A DNA stretch of 20,044 nt, taken from contig JBGAUM010000062.1 of the NCBI GenBank assembly GCA_044228625.1, positions 1 to 20,044 of the forward strand, read 5' to 3'. This document shows positions 1 to 6,897 of the stretch, piece by piece (the first letter of the stretch is position 1; each line of letters starts with the position of its first letter). Both the position numbers and the translations under genes were made by a program. This DNA comes from UKL13-2 sp044228625 (GTDB lineage Bacteria; Pseudomonadota; Gammaproteobacteria; Burkholderiales; Usitatibacteraceae). The notes below the pieces were generated by a model. It ran no database searches, had not been told where the DNA came from, and worked only from the letters and a program-made list of their open reading frames with translations.

Positions 1-87
1 GACCAGCGCCACTTGATCCAAGGCGGGCAACCACCGGAGGTGTTCGAAAGGGCGTTGCGTGAGATTGCCGCAGGAAAAGCGGGTTGA
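1..87 (+). CDS. C-terminal fragment of a DsbA-family (FrnE-like) oxidoreductase, partial
   Basis: Reading frame 1 is open from the first base and ends at TGA 85-87, giving the last 28 residues of a protein that begins outside the window. The tail contains GGQPPEVFERALREI, which resembles the end of FrnE-like DsbA thioredoxin-fold proteins (2-hydroxychromene-2-carboxylate isomerase superfamily), where a substrate-loop segment of the form SGAQPPEVF precedes a last helix. Those proteins are cytoplasmic thiol-disulphide enzymes of mostly unknown substrate. The catalytic CxxC or CxxS motif would lie upstream and cannot be checked here. The gene converges on the M14 peptidase gene. The call rests on one short motif, so it is tentative. 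Confidence 0.5.
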   Translation, partial: DQRHLIQGGQPPEVFERALREIAAGKAG

Positions 88-245
88 GGAAGTAACCGCG
101 TAGCGATCTTTCCGCCGGAAACGAGTCACGGCGGCCACGCACCAGAAAACAAACCCTGGAACCGGCTCGCCTTCCGGGACGCTTTCAATCTGGGAGGCGC
201 ACCCCTGAACGAGTTTCAACCGGCGTTTTCGCAATCGCTGCGACG

Positions 246-260
246 GCGGGCAACGCCCGC
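246..260. other. short GC-rich hairpin between convergent genes
   Basis: A six-base perfect stem (GCGGGC at 246-251, GCCCGC at 255-260) with a three-base loop lies just beyond the stop codon of the minus-strand peptidase gene. No T-run follows on either strand, so a Rho-independent terminator is not demonstrated. The rest of 88-276 shows no convincing gene or promoter. Confidence 0.3.
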
Positions 261-276
261 TCCACGCCCGACCCGG

Positions 277-1977
277 CTACCCCACCTTCATCGTGCGATG
301 CACGGCGCCCGCTTTTTCGTGACGGACCGACAGCGTCATTTCGCTCCCCTTCGGTGTCTTCACCACCCAGACGAATTTGGTGCGGTCCGCCGTTGGAGTG
401 GTGTCGGTCCAGAAGCTCATCAGCGTGTGCTTGTAGGCGCGCCCCTCGAGCTCCGGGCCGATTTCGCGGAGTGACCCGGACACCAGCGTCGCGCCTTCCG
501 GCAATTCGATCTCCGCGATGACGCCGCGCGATTGCCCACGTTGCTTGGCACGTTTGGAGACGTAGGTTGGCAGGTAGCCGGTGTTCTGCACACCTGCTTC
601 GATCCGATATGCACCATCGCCCAACGCTTCGCACTTCACATGCGCCAGTTCCAGCTTCGGCGAGGTCATCGCGTTGTAGATGAGCCAGTCGGGGAACTTG
701 GCGATCTCTTTCTCCAGCAAGTGTGGCGGCGGGTTGCGGAAGGTGTAAATCTTGTTCCAGCCGCCGATTTCCACCTCGCCCAATTGCGGGTGTTTGAACT
801 TGTACCAGTCCACATAGCCCTGCCCTTTGAGCTCCTTGTCGGCCCACTGGAGCATCTTCACATCGTCTTCCACCGGGTGGTCGCGGAACCAGTCGATGTA
901 CTTGTAGTCCGTGATGCCGGCCTCGCGCATCGGGCACCAGATCTCGATGGTCCACTCGTAAAGGCCCAAGTGCTCGTAGATCCAGTCGAACGTGCCGCTG
1001 ATCACGTCCTTCGGGTGATAGCGGAATTCGTGGAACACACTGATGTTGGGATACCCCGTGAGGTCAGTGCCGCGCTTGCCCTGCTCCTTGTACACCCACA
1101 AATCTTCGGCCGGCATGTCGTCGTCCGACGCGCTTCCGAAGGGGCGCAGCAACACGCCGCTCCAGGTGTGGAAAGAAAGGCCACCGCAGATGTTGGTGTG
1201 GTGCGTGATGAAATGCACCACCGCGCGCACCTCGGGTTCGGAGGTGGGATAGGGCCCCGCGCCGAACTGCTCGAATTCCTGCCGCCATCCCCCGGGGAAG
1301 TTGCGATTCAGATCGAGGCCTTCCTTGTCCTTGTTGACCTTGATGGTGAAGCCATCGTAGTCGCGCATCCTGCCTTCTGGCAGCATGCGGTAGTACGTAC
1401 CGCCATATTCGTCCGGCTCGCGCGCGATCATCAATCGCGGTTCCTGCGGATGGCACTTCCAGTTGCCGTTCGGATCCGGGATGCGCATGGACAGAATGCG
1501 CCCATCGCCATCGATATCCTCGATGTCCAACCCTTCCACGTGCTCTTCGTCGTACGGGTAGGGCCGCGTGGAGGAGCGCACGATTTTGGGAGTGTCCCGC
1601 ATCGCCCACTCCGCGCCATCCGGGTTGATGCGCGGGCACACGTAGACGGCGCGGGTATCCAGCAGGCGCGAGATGTCGTCGCGCTTACCGTGGTGCTTGA
1701 CCAACGTTTCCAAAAAATAGATGGATGCCGCGCCGCCCGCGAGTTCGCTGGCGTGGATGTTGGCATCGACCCAATAGGCGGGCTTGGTGTCCGCGGCACC
1801 CGTTTGCGCGTTTGTCGCCGTCACCACCCAAATGTCGCGCCCTTCGAAGCTCTTGCCGATGCTCTCGATGGACAGGAGTTGCGGGTGGTTCTTCACCAGC
1901 GCGTGCAGGAGGTCGGTGAATTCGTCGTAGCGGTAGTAGCGGTTGTATTCGATGGTCACGGTGGTGGCTTTCGTCAA
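277..1977 (-). CDS. M14-family zinc carboxypeptidase
   Basis: The 566-residue protein is a zinc metallocarboxypeptidase that removes C-terminal residues from peptides. The visible zinc site is H75-x-x-E78 (in DANIHASELAGG) plus H270 (GLSFHTWSG). The substrate-binding NR pair sits in LDLNRNFPGGW (221-231), and the catalytic glutamate is E345 in YEWTIEIW. A C-terminal region of about 170 residues lies beyond the peptidase domain. I see no signal peptide, so it is probably cytoplasmic. The longest reading uses TTG at 1977, which lies in the T-run of the gcv terminator. A GTG at 1959 would begin at VTIEYNRYY, would give 560 residues and may be the true start; neither has a strong Shine-Dalgarno. 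The gene follows gcvP on the same strand, separated by a terminator. Function is clear at family level; the physiological substrate is unknown. Confidence 0.9.
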   Translation of the reverse strand: MTKATTVTIEYNRYYRYDEFTDLLHALVKNHPQLLSIESIGKSFEGRDIWVVTATNAQTGAADTKPAYWVDANIHASELAGGAASIYFLETLVKHHGKRDDISRLLDTRAVYVCPRINPDGAEWAMRDTPKIVRSSTRPYPYDEEHVEGLDIEDIDGDGRILSMRIPDPNGNWKCHPQEPRLMIAREPDEYGGTYYRMLPEGRMRDYDGFTIKVNKDKEGLDLNRNFPGGWRQEFEQFGAGPYPTSEPEVRAVVHFITHHTNICGGLSFHTWSGVLLRPFGSASDDDMPAEDLWVYKEQGKRGTDLTGYPNISVFHEFRYHPKDVISGTFDWIYEHLGLYEWTIEIWCPMREAGITDYKYIDWFRDHPVEDDVKMLQWADKELKGQGYVDWYKFKHPQLGEVEIGGWNKIYTFRNPPPHLLEKEIAKFPDWLIYNAMTSPKLELAHVKCEALGDGAYRIEAGVQNTGYLPTYVSKRAKQRGQSRGVIAEIELPEGATLVSGSLREIGPELEGRAYKHTLMSFWTDTTPTADRTKFVWVVKTPKGSEMTLSVRHEKAGAVHRTMKVG

Positions 1978-2002
1978 AAAAGAAAACCGCCCACGCGGGC
2001 GG
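1976..2002 (-). terminator. Rho-independent terminator of the gcv operon
   Basis: On the minus strand a six-base stem (CCGCCC, loop GCGT, GGGCGG; 2002-1987) is followed directly by TTTTCTTTTTT (1986-1976). It starts 35 bases after the gcvP stop codon, in the correct orientation to end gcvTHP transcripts. A second small hairpin (CCTGA/TCAGG, 2018-2006) precedes it. The T-run touches the TTG candidate start of the downstream peptidase gene. Confidence 0.85.
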
Positions 2003-2037
2003 CTTCCTGAATCTCAGGCGGAAATTCTACGCCTTCC

Positions 2038-4905
2038 CTATTCTGCCGCCGCATACTCCGTCATGGGCGGGCAGGCACACACCAGGTTGCGATCGCCATA
2101 GACGTTGTCCACGCGCGCGACTGGCGACCAATATTTGCGCTGCTTCAAGGACGGCACCGGGAAAGCGGCCTTCTCGCGCGTGTAGTCGTGCGCCCAGTTG
2201 TCCACCATCAACATCGCCGTGGTGTGCGGGGCGTTCTTGAGCGGGTTGTCGTTGGCATCGATGCGGCCCTGCTCGACTTCGCGAATCTCGGCGCGAATGG
2301 CGATCATGGCGTCGCAGAAGCGGTCCAGCTCGTACTTCGATTCCGACTCGGTCGGTTCCACCATCAGCGTGCCGGCCACGGGGAAGCTCATCGTCGGCGC
2401 GTGGAACCCGTAGTCGATGAGGCGCTTGGCGATGTCCTCGTTGCTGATGCCGCATCCGTCCTTGATGGCGCGGATGTCGAGAATGCACTCGTGCGCCACG
2501 AGGTCGTTCTTGCCGGTGTAGAGCACCGGATAATGGTCGCGGAGGCGGCGCGCGATGTAGTTCGCGTTGAGGATCGCCATCTGCGTGGCGCGCGTGAGGC
2601 CCTCGGCCCCCATCATCAACACGTACATCAAGGAAATCGGCAGGATGCTCGCAGAACCCTGCGGTGCAGCCGAGACCGGGCCCACCTTGTTGTCTGCAGC
2701 CAGCGGATTGCCGGGCAGGAAGGGGGCCAAATGCGAGCGCACTGCCACCGGGCCCACGCCCGGCCCGCCGCCGCCGTGCGGAATGCAAAAGGTCTTGTGC
2801 AGGTTCAAGTGCGAGACGTCCGACCCAAACTTGCCCGGCTTGGCCGTACCCACCAGCGCGTTCATGTTGGCGCCATCCATGTACACCTGGCCGCCGGCGG
2901 CGTGGATGATGTCGCAAATCTCGGTGATCGAGTCTTCGAACACGCCGTGCGTGGAGGGGTAGGTGATCATCAGCGCGGCGAGGCGCGACTTGTACTGTTC
3001 GGCCTTGGCGCGCATGTCGGCTACGTCGACGTTGCCCTTGTCGTCGCAGGCCACGGCCACCACTTCCATGCCGCACATCTGCGCCGAGGCCGGGTTGGTG
3101 CCGTGCGCAGATGTGGGGATGAGGCACACGTCGCGCCCCATGTCGCCGCGCGAACGGTGATAGGCGCGGATCGCCAACAGGCCTGCGTACTCGCCCTGCG
3201 CGCCAGAATTGGGCTGGAGCGAGACGGCATCGTAGCCGGTGACTTCGCACAGCGCCTTTTCCAGAGTCTCCACAATTTCCTTGTAGCCCAACGCTTGATC
3301 GGCGGGCACAAACGGGTGCATGTTGCCGATCTCGGGCCAGGTCACCGGGATCATCTCACTGGTGGCATTCAACTTCATCGTGCACGAACCCAGCGGGATC
3401 ATCGCGCGGTCCAACGCCAGATCCTTGTCCGAAAGTGCCCTGATGTAGCGCAGCATTTCGGTTTCCGAGTGGTGCGTGTTGAACACCGGGTGCGAAAGAT
3501 AGACGCTTGTGCGCTTCAGGTTCGGCTGGATCGGATCGGGCAGCGCGCCCGCATCGAGTTCCGCCACAGTAAAAGGTGCATCTGCATTGTTGAACACATG
3601 CCAGATGCGCTCGACATCTTCGCGCGTGGTGGTTTCATCAAGCGAAATGCACAGCACCTCGGGCGTGAGCTGGCGGAAGTTCATGCCGTGCTTCACTCCA
3701 CATTCGAAGACGCGTTCCGTCTTGTCACCAGTCTTCACTGCAATGGTGTCGAAATAATTTGGCAGCGGGCAGGCAAAGCCGAGTTTCTTCAGTCCTTCCT
3801 GCAGGATCACCGTGAGCCGGTTCACGCGCAGCGCGATGCGCGCCAAGCCTTGCGGGCCGTGGTACACCGCGTACATGCTGGCGATGACGGCCAACAATAC
3901 CTGCGCGGTGCAGATGTTGGACGTGGCTTTCTCGCGGCGGATGTGCTGCTCGCGCGTTTGCAGCGCGAGGCGAAGCGCCGGGTTGCCCATCGCATCTTTC
4001 GAAAGACCGACCAGCCTCCCCGGCATGTTGCGTTTCAAAGTGTCCTTGCACGCCAGAAACCCGGCATGCGGGCCACCGAAGCCCATCGGCACACCGAAGC
4101 GCTGTGCGCTGCCGACGACGATGTCCGCTCCCCACTCGCCAGGGGCTGCCAATACCGTCAACGCCAGCAGATCCGCCGCAGCAATGAACAGCGCGCCCTT
4201 GGCGTGCGCTTGATCCACGAAGACCTTCATGTCGTGGATGAGCCCGACCGTGGACGGGTACTGAGCGAGCACGGCGAAGTGATCCATCTCCGCGATCATC
4301 TTGTGCGCCTCGCCGACCTTCACCTCGATGCCGAGGGGTTCCGCGCGCGTCTTCAATACGGCGATGGTCTGCGGATGCACGTCGCCGGCCACGATGATCG
4401 TGTTGCTCTTCGATTTGGCACTGCGCTTGGCCAGCGTCATGGCTTCGGCCGCGGCGGTGCCCTCGTCGAGGAGCGAGGAGCCGGAGATTTCCATGCCGGT
4501 CAGATCGCAAATCATGGTCTGGAAATTGAGCAACGCTTCGAGCCGCCCTTGGGAAATCTCCGGCTGGTAGGGCGTGTAGGCGGTGTACCAAGCCGGGTTC
4601 TCCAAGATGTTCCTCAAGATCACGCCCGGCGTGTGCGTGCCGTGGTAGCCCTGCCCCAAGTAGCTCTTCAACACCTTGTTCTTGCCGGCCATGCGGCGCA
4701 TTTCGCCCAGCGCGGCGGCCTCGGTCATGGGCGGCGGCAGGTCGAGCGGCGCCTTGTTGAGAATCGCGGCCGGGGCAACTTTCTTGATCAAGTCGTCGAG
4801 CGAATCGGCGCCGACGAGTTTGAGCATGCCGGCGATGTCGTGGTCATCCGGGCCGATGTGGCGGGCGATGAACTCGCCAGGGTTTTCGAGATTTGCAAGG
4901 GTCAT
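2038..4905 (-). CDS. gcvP: glycine dehydrogenase (decarboxylating), P protein of the glycine cleavage system
   Basis: The 955-residue protein has the usual length of single-chain bacterial P proteins. It decarboxylates glycine with pyridoxal phosphate and passes the aminomethyl group to the lipoyl arm of GcvH. Two homologous halves are visible. The C-terminal half carries GSCTMKLN (506-513) and the PLP-binding lysine K704 inside HLNLHKTFCIPHGGGGPG, which matches K706 of the E. coli enzyme in position. The N-terminal half has YQPEISQGRLEALLNFQTM and HAGFLACKD. The start is ATG at 4905, in a region with no strong Shine-Dalgarno. It is the last gene of gcvT-gcvH-gcvP, separated from gcvH by 159 bases that hold a palindromic repeat, and it is followed by a terminator. 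Function and family are not in doubt. Confidence 0.98.
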   Translation of the reverse strand: MTLANLENPGEFIARHIGPDDHDIAGMLKLVGADSLDDLIKKVAPAAILNKAPLDLPPPMTEAAALGEMRRMAGKNKVLKSYLGQGYHGTHTPGVILRNILENPAWYTAYTPYQPEISQGRLEALLNFQTMICDLTGMEISGSSLLDEGTAAAEAMTLAKRSAKSKSNTIIVAGDVHPQTIAVLKTRAEPLGIEVKVGEAHKMIAEMDHFAVLAQYPSTVGLIHDMKVFVDQAHAKGALFIAAADLLALTVLAAPGEWGADIVVGSAQRFGVPMGFGGPHAGFLACKDTLKRNMPGRLVGLSKDAMGNPALRLALQTREQHIRREKATSNICTAQVLLAVIASMYAVYHGPQGLARIALRVNRLTVILQEGLKKLGFACPLPNYFDTIAVKTGDKTERVFECGVKHGMNFRQLTPEVLCISLDETTTREDVERIWHVFNNADAPFTVAELDAGALPDPIQPNLKRTSVYLSHPVFNTHHSETEMLRYIRALSDKDLALDRAMIPLGSCTMKLNATSEMIPVTWPEIGNMHPFVPADQALGYKEIVETLEKALCEVTGYDAVSLQPNSGAQGEYAGLLAIRAYHRSRGDMGRDVCLIPTSAHGTNPASAQMCGMEVVAVACDDKGNVDVADMRAKAEQYKSRLAALMITYPSTHGVFEDSITEICDIIHAAGGQVYMDGANMNALVGTAKPGKFGSDVSHLNLHKTFCIPHGGGGPGVGPVAVRSHLAPFLPGNPLAADNKVGPVSAAPQGSASILPISLMYVLMMGAEGLTRATQMAILNANYIARRLRDHYPVLYTGKNDLVAHECILDIRAIKDGCGISNEDIAKRLIDYGFHAPTMSFPVAGTLMVEPTESESKYELDRFCDAMIAIRAEIREVEQGRIDANDNPLKNAPHTTAMLMVDNWAHDYTREKAAFPVPSLKQRKYWSPVARVDNVYGDRNLVCACPPMTEYAAAE

Positions 4906-4969
4906 GATGCAAAAGTTGAGAGTTGGCTTTGGAAAGCTGATTCCGCTAGGGTCAGTTTTGGTTCATTTG

Positions 4970-5044
4970 TCGTCCCCGCGAAGGCGGGGACCTCTTTCTT
5001 CAAAGTCACAGCGGAGTTAGAGGTCCCCGCCTTCGCGGGGACGA
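4970..5044. repeat. REP-like nested palindromic repeat between gcvH and gcvP
   Basis: Two 26-base arms, 4970-4995 and 5019-5044, are perfect reverse complements separated by 23 bases. Each arm is itself palindromic, with stem GTCCCCGC/GCGGGGAC and a four-base loop. Such dimeric palindromes recur between genes in many Beta- and Gammaproteobacteria and give the translated signature VVPAKAGT...VPAFAGTT seen here. In RNA the unit folds as two small hairpins or one long cruciform-like stem, so it may affect the relative stability of the gcvH and gcvP parts of the message. No second copy lies in this window. Confidence 0.85.
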
Positions 5045-5064
5045 CTGAAAAAAGCGAACGGCGG

Positions 5065-5448
5065 CTACGCCGATTTCACGCTCGCCTCATATGCCGCCGC
5101 GTCCATCAAGCCATCGAGCGTCGCGCCCGCAGCCGGCTTGACCTTGAAAATCCAGTTGCCATACGGATCGCTGTTGATCTTCTCCGGATTGGCGTCGAGG
5201 TCGGCATTGAAGGCGGTGATTTCGCCGTCCACCGGGATGTAAACGTCGCTCGCAGCTTTTACGCTCTCCACCACGCAGGCGGTATCACCCTTGGTCAGTG
5301 TTTCGCCGACTTTGGCGTCGCCGCAAAACACGAGATCGCCCAGCATGTCTTGTGCGGCGTCGGAAATGCCAACCGTCAGCGTGCCATCGGCTTCCTGGCG
5401 CACCCATTCGTGGCTGTCGGCGTATTTGAGATCGGTGGGGAAATTCAT
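5065..5448 (-). CDS. gcvH: glycine cleavage system H protein (lipoyl carrier)
   Basis: The protein has 127 residues, the usual size of H proteins. It carries the aminomethyl intermediate on a lipoylated lysine between the P, T and L proteins. The lipoylation site is K64 in VVESVKAASDVYIP, corresponding to K65 of E. coli GcvH. The family opening DLKYADSHEWV is also present. I chose ATG 5448 over an in-frame extension to 5511, because AGGAGA (5459-5454) sits five bases upstream and the protein then starts at MNFPTDLKY as in homologues. It lies 43 bases after gcvT and before gcvP in the same operon. Lipoic acid attachment would need LipA/LipB or LplA encoded elsewhere, and the L protein is not in this window. 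Confidence 0.97.
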   Translation of the reverse strand: MNFPTDLKYADSHEWVRQEADGTLTVGISDAAQDMLGDLVFCGDAKVGETLTKGDTACVVESVKAASDVYIPVDGEITAFNADLDANPEKINSDPYGNWIFKVKPAAGATLDGLMDAAAYEASVKSA

Positions 5449-5491
5449 CGTTTTCTCCTGGGAGTGCAATTGTTGTTCGTAAAAGTGTTTG

Positions 5492-6568
5492 TCAAACCAA
5501 AGCCTTGCCATGACGCACGAAGGATGGCTTGGTCACCAGTGCCTTCACGCGCTTGTCGCGAATTTCGACTTCGACTTCTTCCCCGGCCTTCACGCCCATC
5601 GGCACACGGGCCAGCGCAATCGAGACGCCGAGCGTCGGCGAAAAGGTGCCGCTGGTGGTCTCGCCTTCACCTGCAGCCGTATGGACCTTCATGTGCGAGC
5701 GCATCACGCCCTTGTCGAGCAATTTCAAGCCGACAAAATTCCACGACTGGCCTTTGTTGTCCAAGGCGTCGCGGCCGATGAATTCGCGCTCCGACTTCAT
5801 GTCCACCGTCCAGCCCATGCCGGCATCGAGTGGGCTCACGGTTTCATTCATTTCATTGCCGTACAGGTTCATGCCAGCTTCCAGGCGCAGCGTATCGCGC
5901 GCACCGAGACCGCATTCGCGCACGCCGGCTTCTTTCAGGTCCGACCACAATTTCACGGCCTGCGCCGCAGGCAGCGTGATTTCGAAACCATCCTCGCCGG
6001 TGTAACCGGTGCGGCCCAGGAACACATCGCCGATGTCCGTGCCGAAAAAGGCGCCGAGCTTCTCGCCTTCGGCACGCCATTCGGGGCGCACCTGGAATAC
6101 CTTCTCCCGCGCGTTCGGCCCCTGCACGGCGATCATCGCCACGTCCTTCTTTGGCGTGATGTCGGCGTCGTAGGCTTCGGCAATGCGGTTCATGTGCGCC
6201 AAATCCTTGATCGCGGTGGACGCATTGACCACCACACGGAAGCTGTCGCCCCCGCGCCAATAGACAATCAAGTCGTCAATCACACCGCCGGAGTTGTTGA
6301 GCATGGCCGAATACAGCGCCTTGCCCGGCTCGGTCAATTTGTCCACATTGTTGGCGAGCAGGCGTTTGAGGAACGACTTCGGTCGCATGCCATCGACATC
6401 GACCGCACACATGTGCGAGACATCAAACATGCCGGCGTCTTTGCGCACTGCATGATGCTCTTCGATCTGGGAGCCATAATTGAGCGGCATTTCCCAGCCG
6501 CCGAAATCGACCATCTTGGCGCCCGCAGCAATGTGGGCTTCGTACAGGGGGGTGTGTAGGAGGGGCAT
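5492..6568 (-). CDS. gcvT: glycine cleavage system T protein (aminomethyltransferase)
   Basis: The 358-residue protein transfers the methylene group from aminomethyl-GcvH to tetrahydrofolate and releases ammonia. The family signatures are visible in order: DFGGWEMPLNYG (21-32), MFDVSHM (47-53), GGVIDDLIVYW (94-104) with the conserved aspartates D98-D99 that match the catalytic region around D101 of E. coli GcvT, GYTGEDGFEI, and the folate-site stretch GARDTLRLEAGMNLYGNEM. The start is ATG at 6568. Its ribosome-binding site is weak: the leader just upstream reads GACCTGAAGCGCTCAAA and follows a run of eight C. It is the first gene of gcvT-gcvH-gcvP and is preceded by a glycine riboswitch, so glycine-responsive control is expected. 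Confidence 0.98.
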   Translation of the reverse strand: MPLLHTPLYEAHIAAGAKMVDFGGWEMPLNYGSQIEEHHAVRKDAGMFDVSHMCAVDVDGMRPKSFLKRLLANNVDKLTEPGKALYSAMLNNSGGVIDDLIVYWRGGDSFRVVVNASTAIKDLAHMNRIAEAYDADITPKKDVAMIAVQGPNAREKVFQVRPEWRAEGEKLGAFFGTDIGDVFLGRTGYTGEDGFEITLPAAQAVKLWSDLKEAGVRECGLGARDTLRLEAGMNLYGNEMNETVSPLDAGMGWTVDMKSEREFIGRDALDNKGQSWNFVGLKLLDKGVMRSHMKVHTAAGEGETTSGTFSPTLGVSIALARVPMGVKAGEEVEVEIRDKRVKALVTKPSFVRHGKALV

Positions 6569-6592
6569 TTTGAGCGCTTCAGGTCAATGTAC

Positions 6593-6654
6593 GGGGGGGG
6601 CGAGAAGTCGAGGCGGCGATAAAGCCCCACCTCGATGAAAACTGCATGCCCCCC
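6593..6654 (-). promoter_or_regulatory. structured leader (possible riboswitch expression platform) before gcvT
   Basis: Between the riboswitch and gcvT the RNA can form a nine-pair stem (6635-6627 with 6616-6608, one G-U pair) with a ten-base loop. This is enclosed by GGGGGGC (6654-6648) pairing with GCCCCCC (6601-6595). The same G-run contains the 3' side of the P1 helix of the second aptamer, so the two pairings are mutually exclusive. No U-run follows, so this is not an intrinsic terminator. The pairing possibilities are visible in the sequence; a role as expression platform is inference. Confidence 0.45.
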
Positions 6655-6852
6655 TGTCCTTTTGCCTGAGAGTTCAGCGGAATCCGATCCGCGTGCCCCT
6701 TCGGCGCCCGCCGCATCGGTGCGCGACCGATCGCGAGTCTCTCCAGAGTGCCGTCTTGCGTCCATGGTTCGGGAACCTGAGCGATCGCGGGCTGCTGCGC
6801 CTTCGGTGTCCCCCACCCCGACACTTCGGGCGGAGGAACTCTCCCACGGACC
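6650..6852 (-). ncRNA. tandem glycine riboswitch
   Basis: Two glycine aptamers lie in series upstream of gcvT. Aptamer 1 (about 6851-6760) is closed by GUCC/GGAC and contains GGGAGAG, CACCGAAGGCGCAGCAG and CUCAGGUUCCCGAACCAUGG. Aptamer 2 (about 6748-6652) is closed by CUCUG/CAGGG and contains GGAGAGA, GGGCGCCGAAGGGGCA and the highly conserved AACUCUCAGGCAAAAGGAC. The linker is about 11 bases. In characterised cases of this arrangement glycine binding raises expression of the glycine cleavage operon, so an ON switch is expected here. Long reading frames over this stretch on both strands are shadows. Confidence 0.95.
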
Positions 6853-6867
6853 TGACCGGCGAGGCGG

Positions 6868-6897
6868 ATTCTAGCTGAAATGCCCGCAGCAGGGTAA
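6868..6897 (-). promoter_or_regulatory. gcvTp: probable gcv operon promoter
   Basis: On the minus strand TAGAAT (6873-6868, five of six matches to the -10 consensus) lies 18 bases after TTACCC (6897-6892), a weak -35. Transcription would begin a few bases before the first aptamer, so the riboswitch would be wholly inside the leader. The weak -35 suggests an activator or an extended contact. The -35 touches the ATG of the divergent acyltransferase gene. Confidence 0.5.

Noticed and set aside
532..2010. A 492-codon open frame on the + strand opposite the M14 peptidase
   Set aside because: The minus-strand peptidase has all zinc and catalytic residues; the + frame is a compositional mirror without motifs.
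4970..5044. The palindrome as a Rho-independent terminator after gcvH
   Set aside because: There is no T-run in the transcribed direction, and the dimeric nested palindrome with the VPAKAGT signature fits a dispersed repeat better.
5449..5511. N-terminal extension of GcvH to 5511
   Set aside because: AGGAGA precedes the ATG at 5448, homologues begin at MNFPTDLKY-like sequences, and the extension would overlap the end of gcvT.
2188..5781. A 1197-codon open frame on the + strand opposite gcvP and gcvH
   Set aside because: It is antisense to two certain genes, is rich in His/Arg/Val as expected of a shadow frame in GC-rich DNA, and runs straight through the REP-like repeat. No domain is recognisable.
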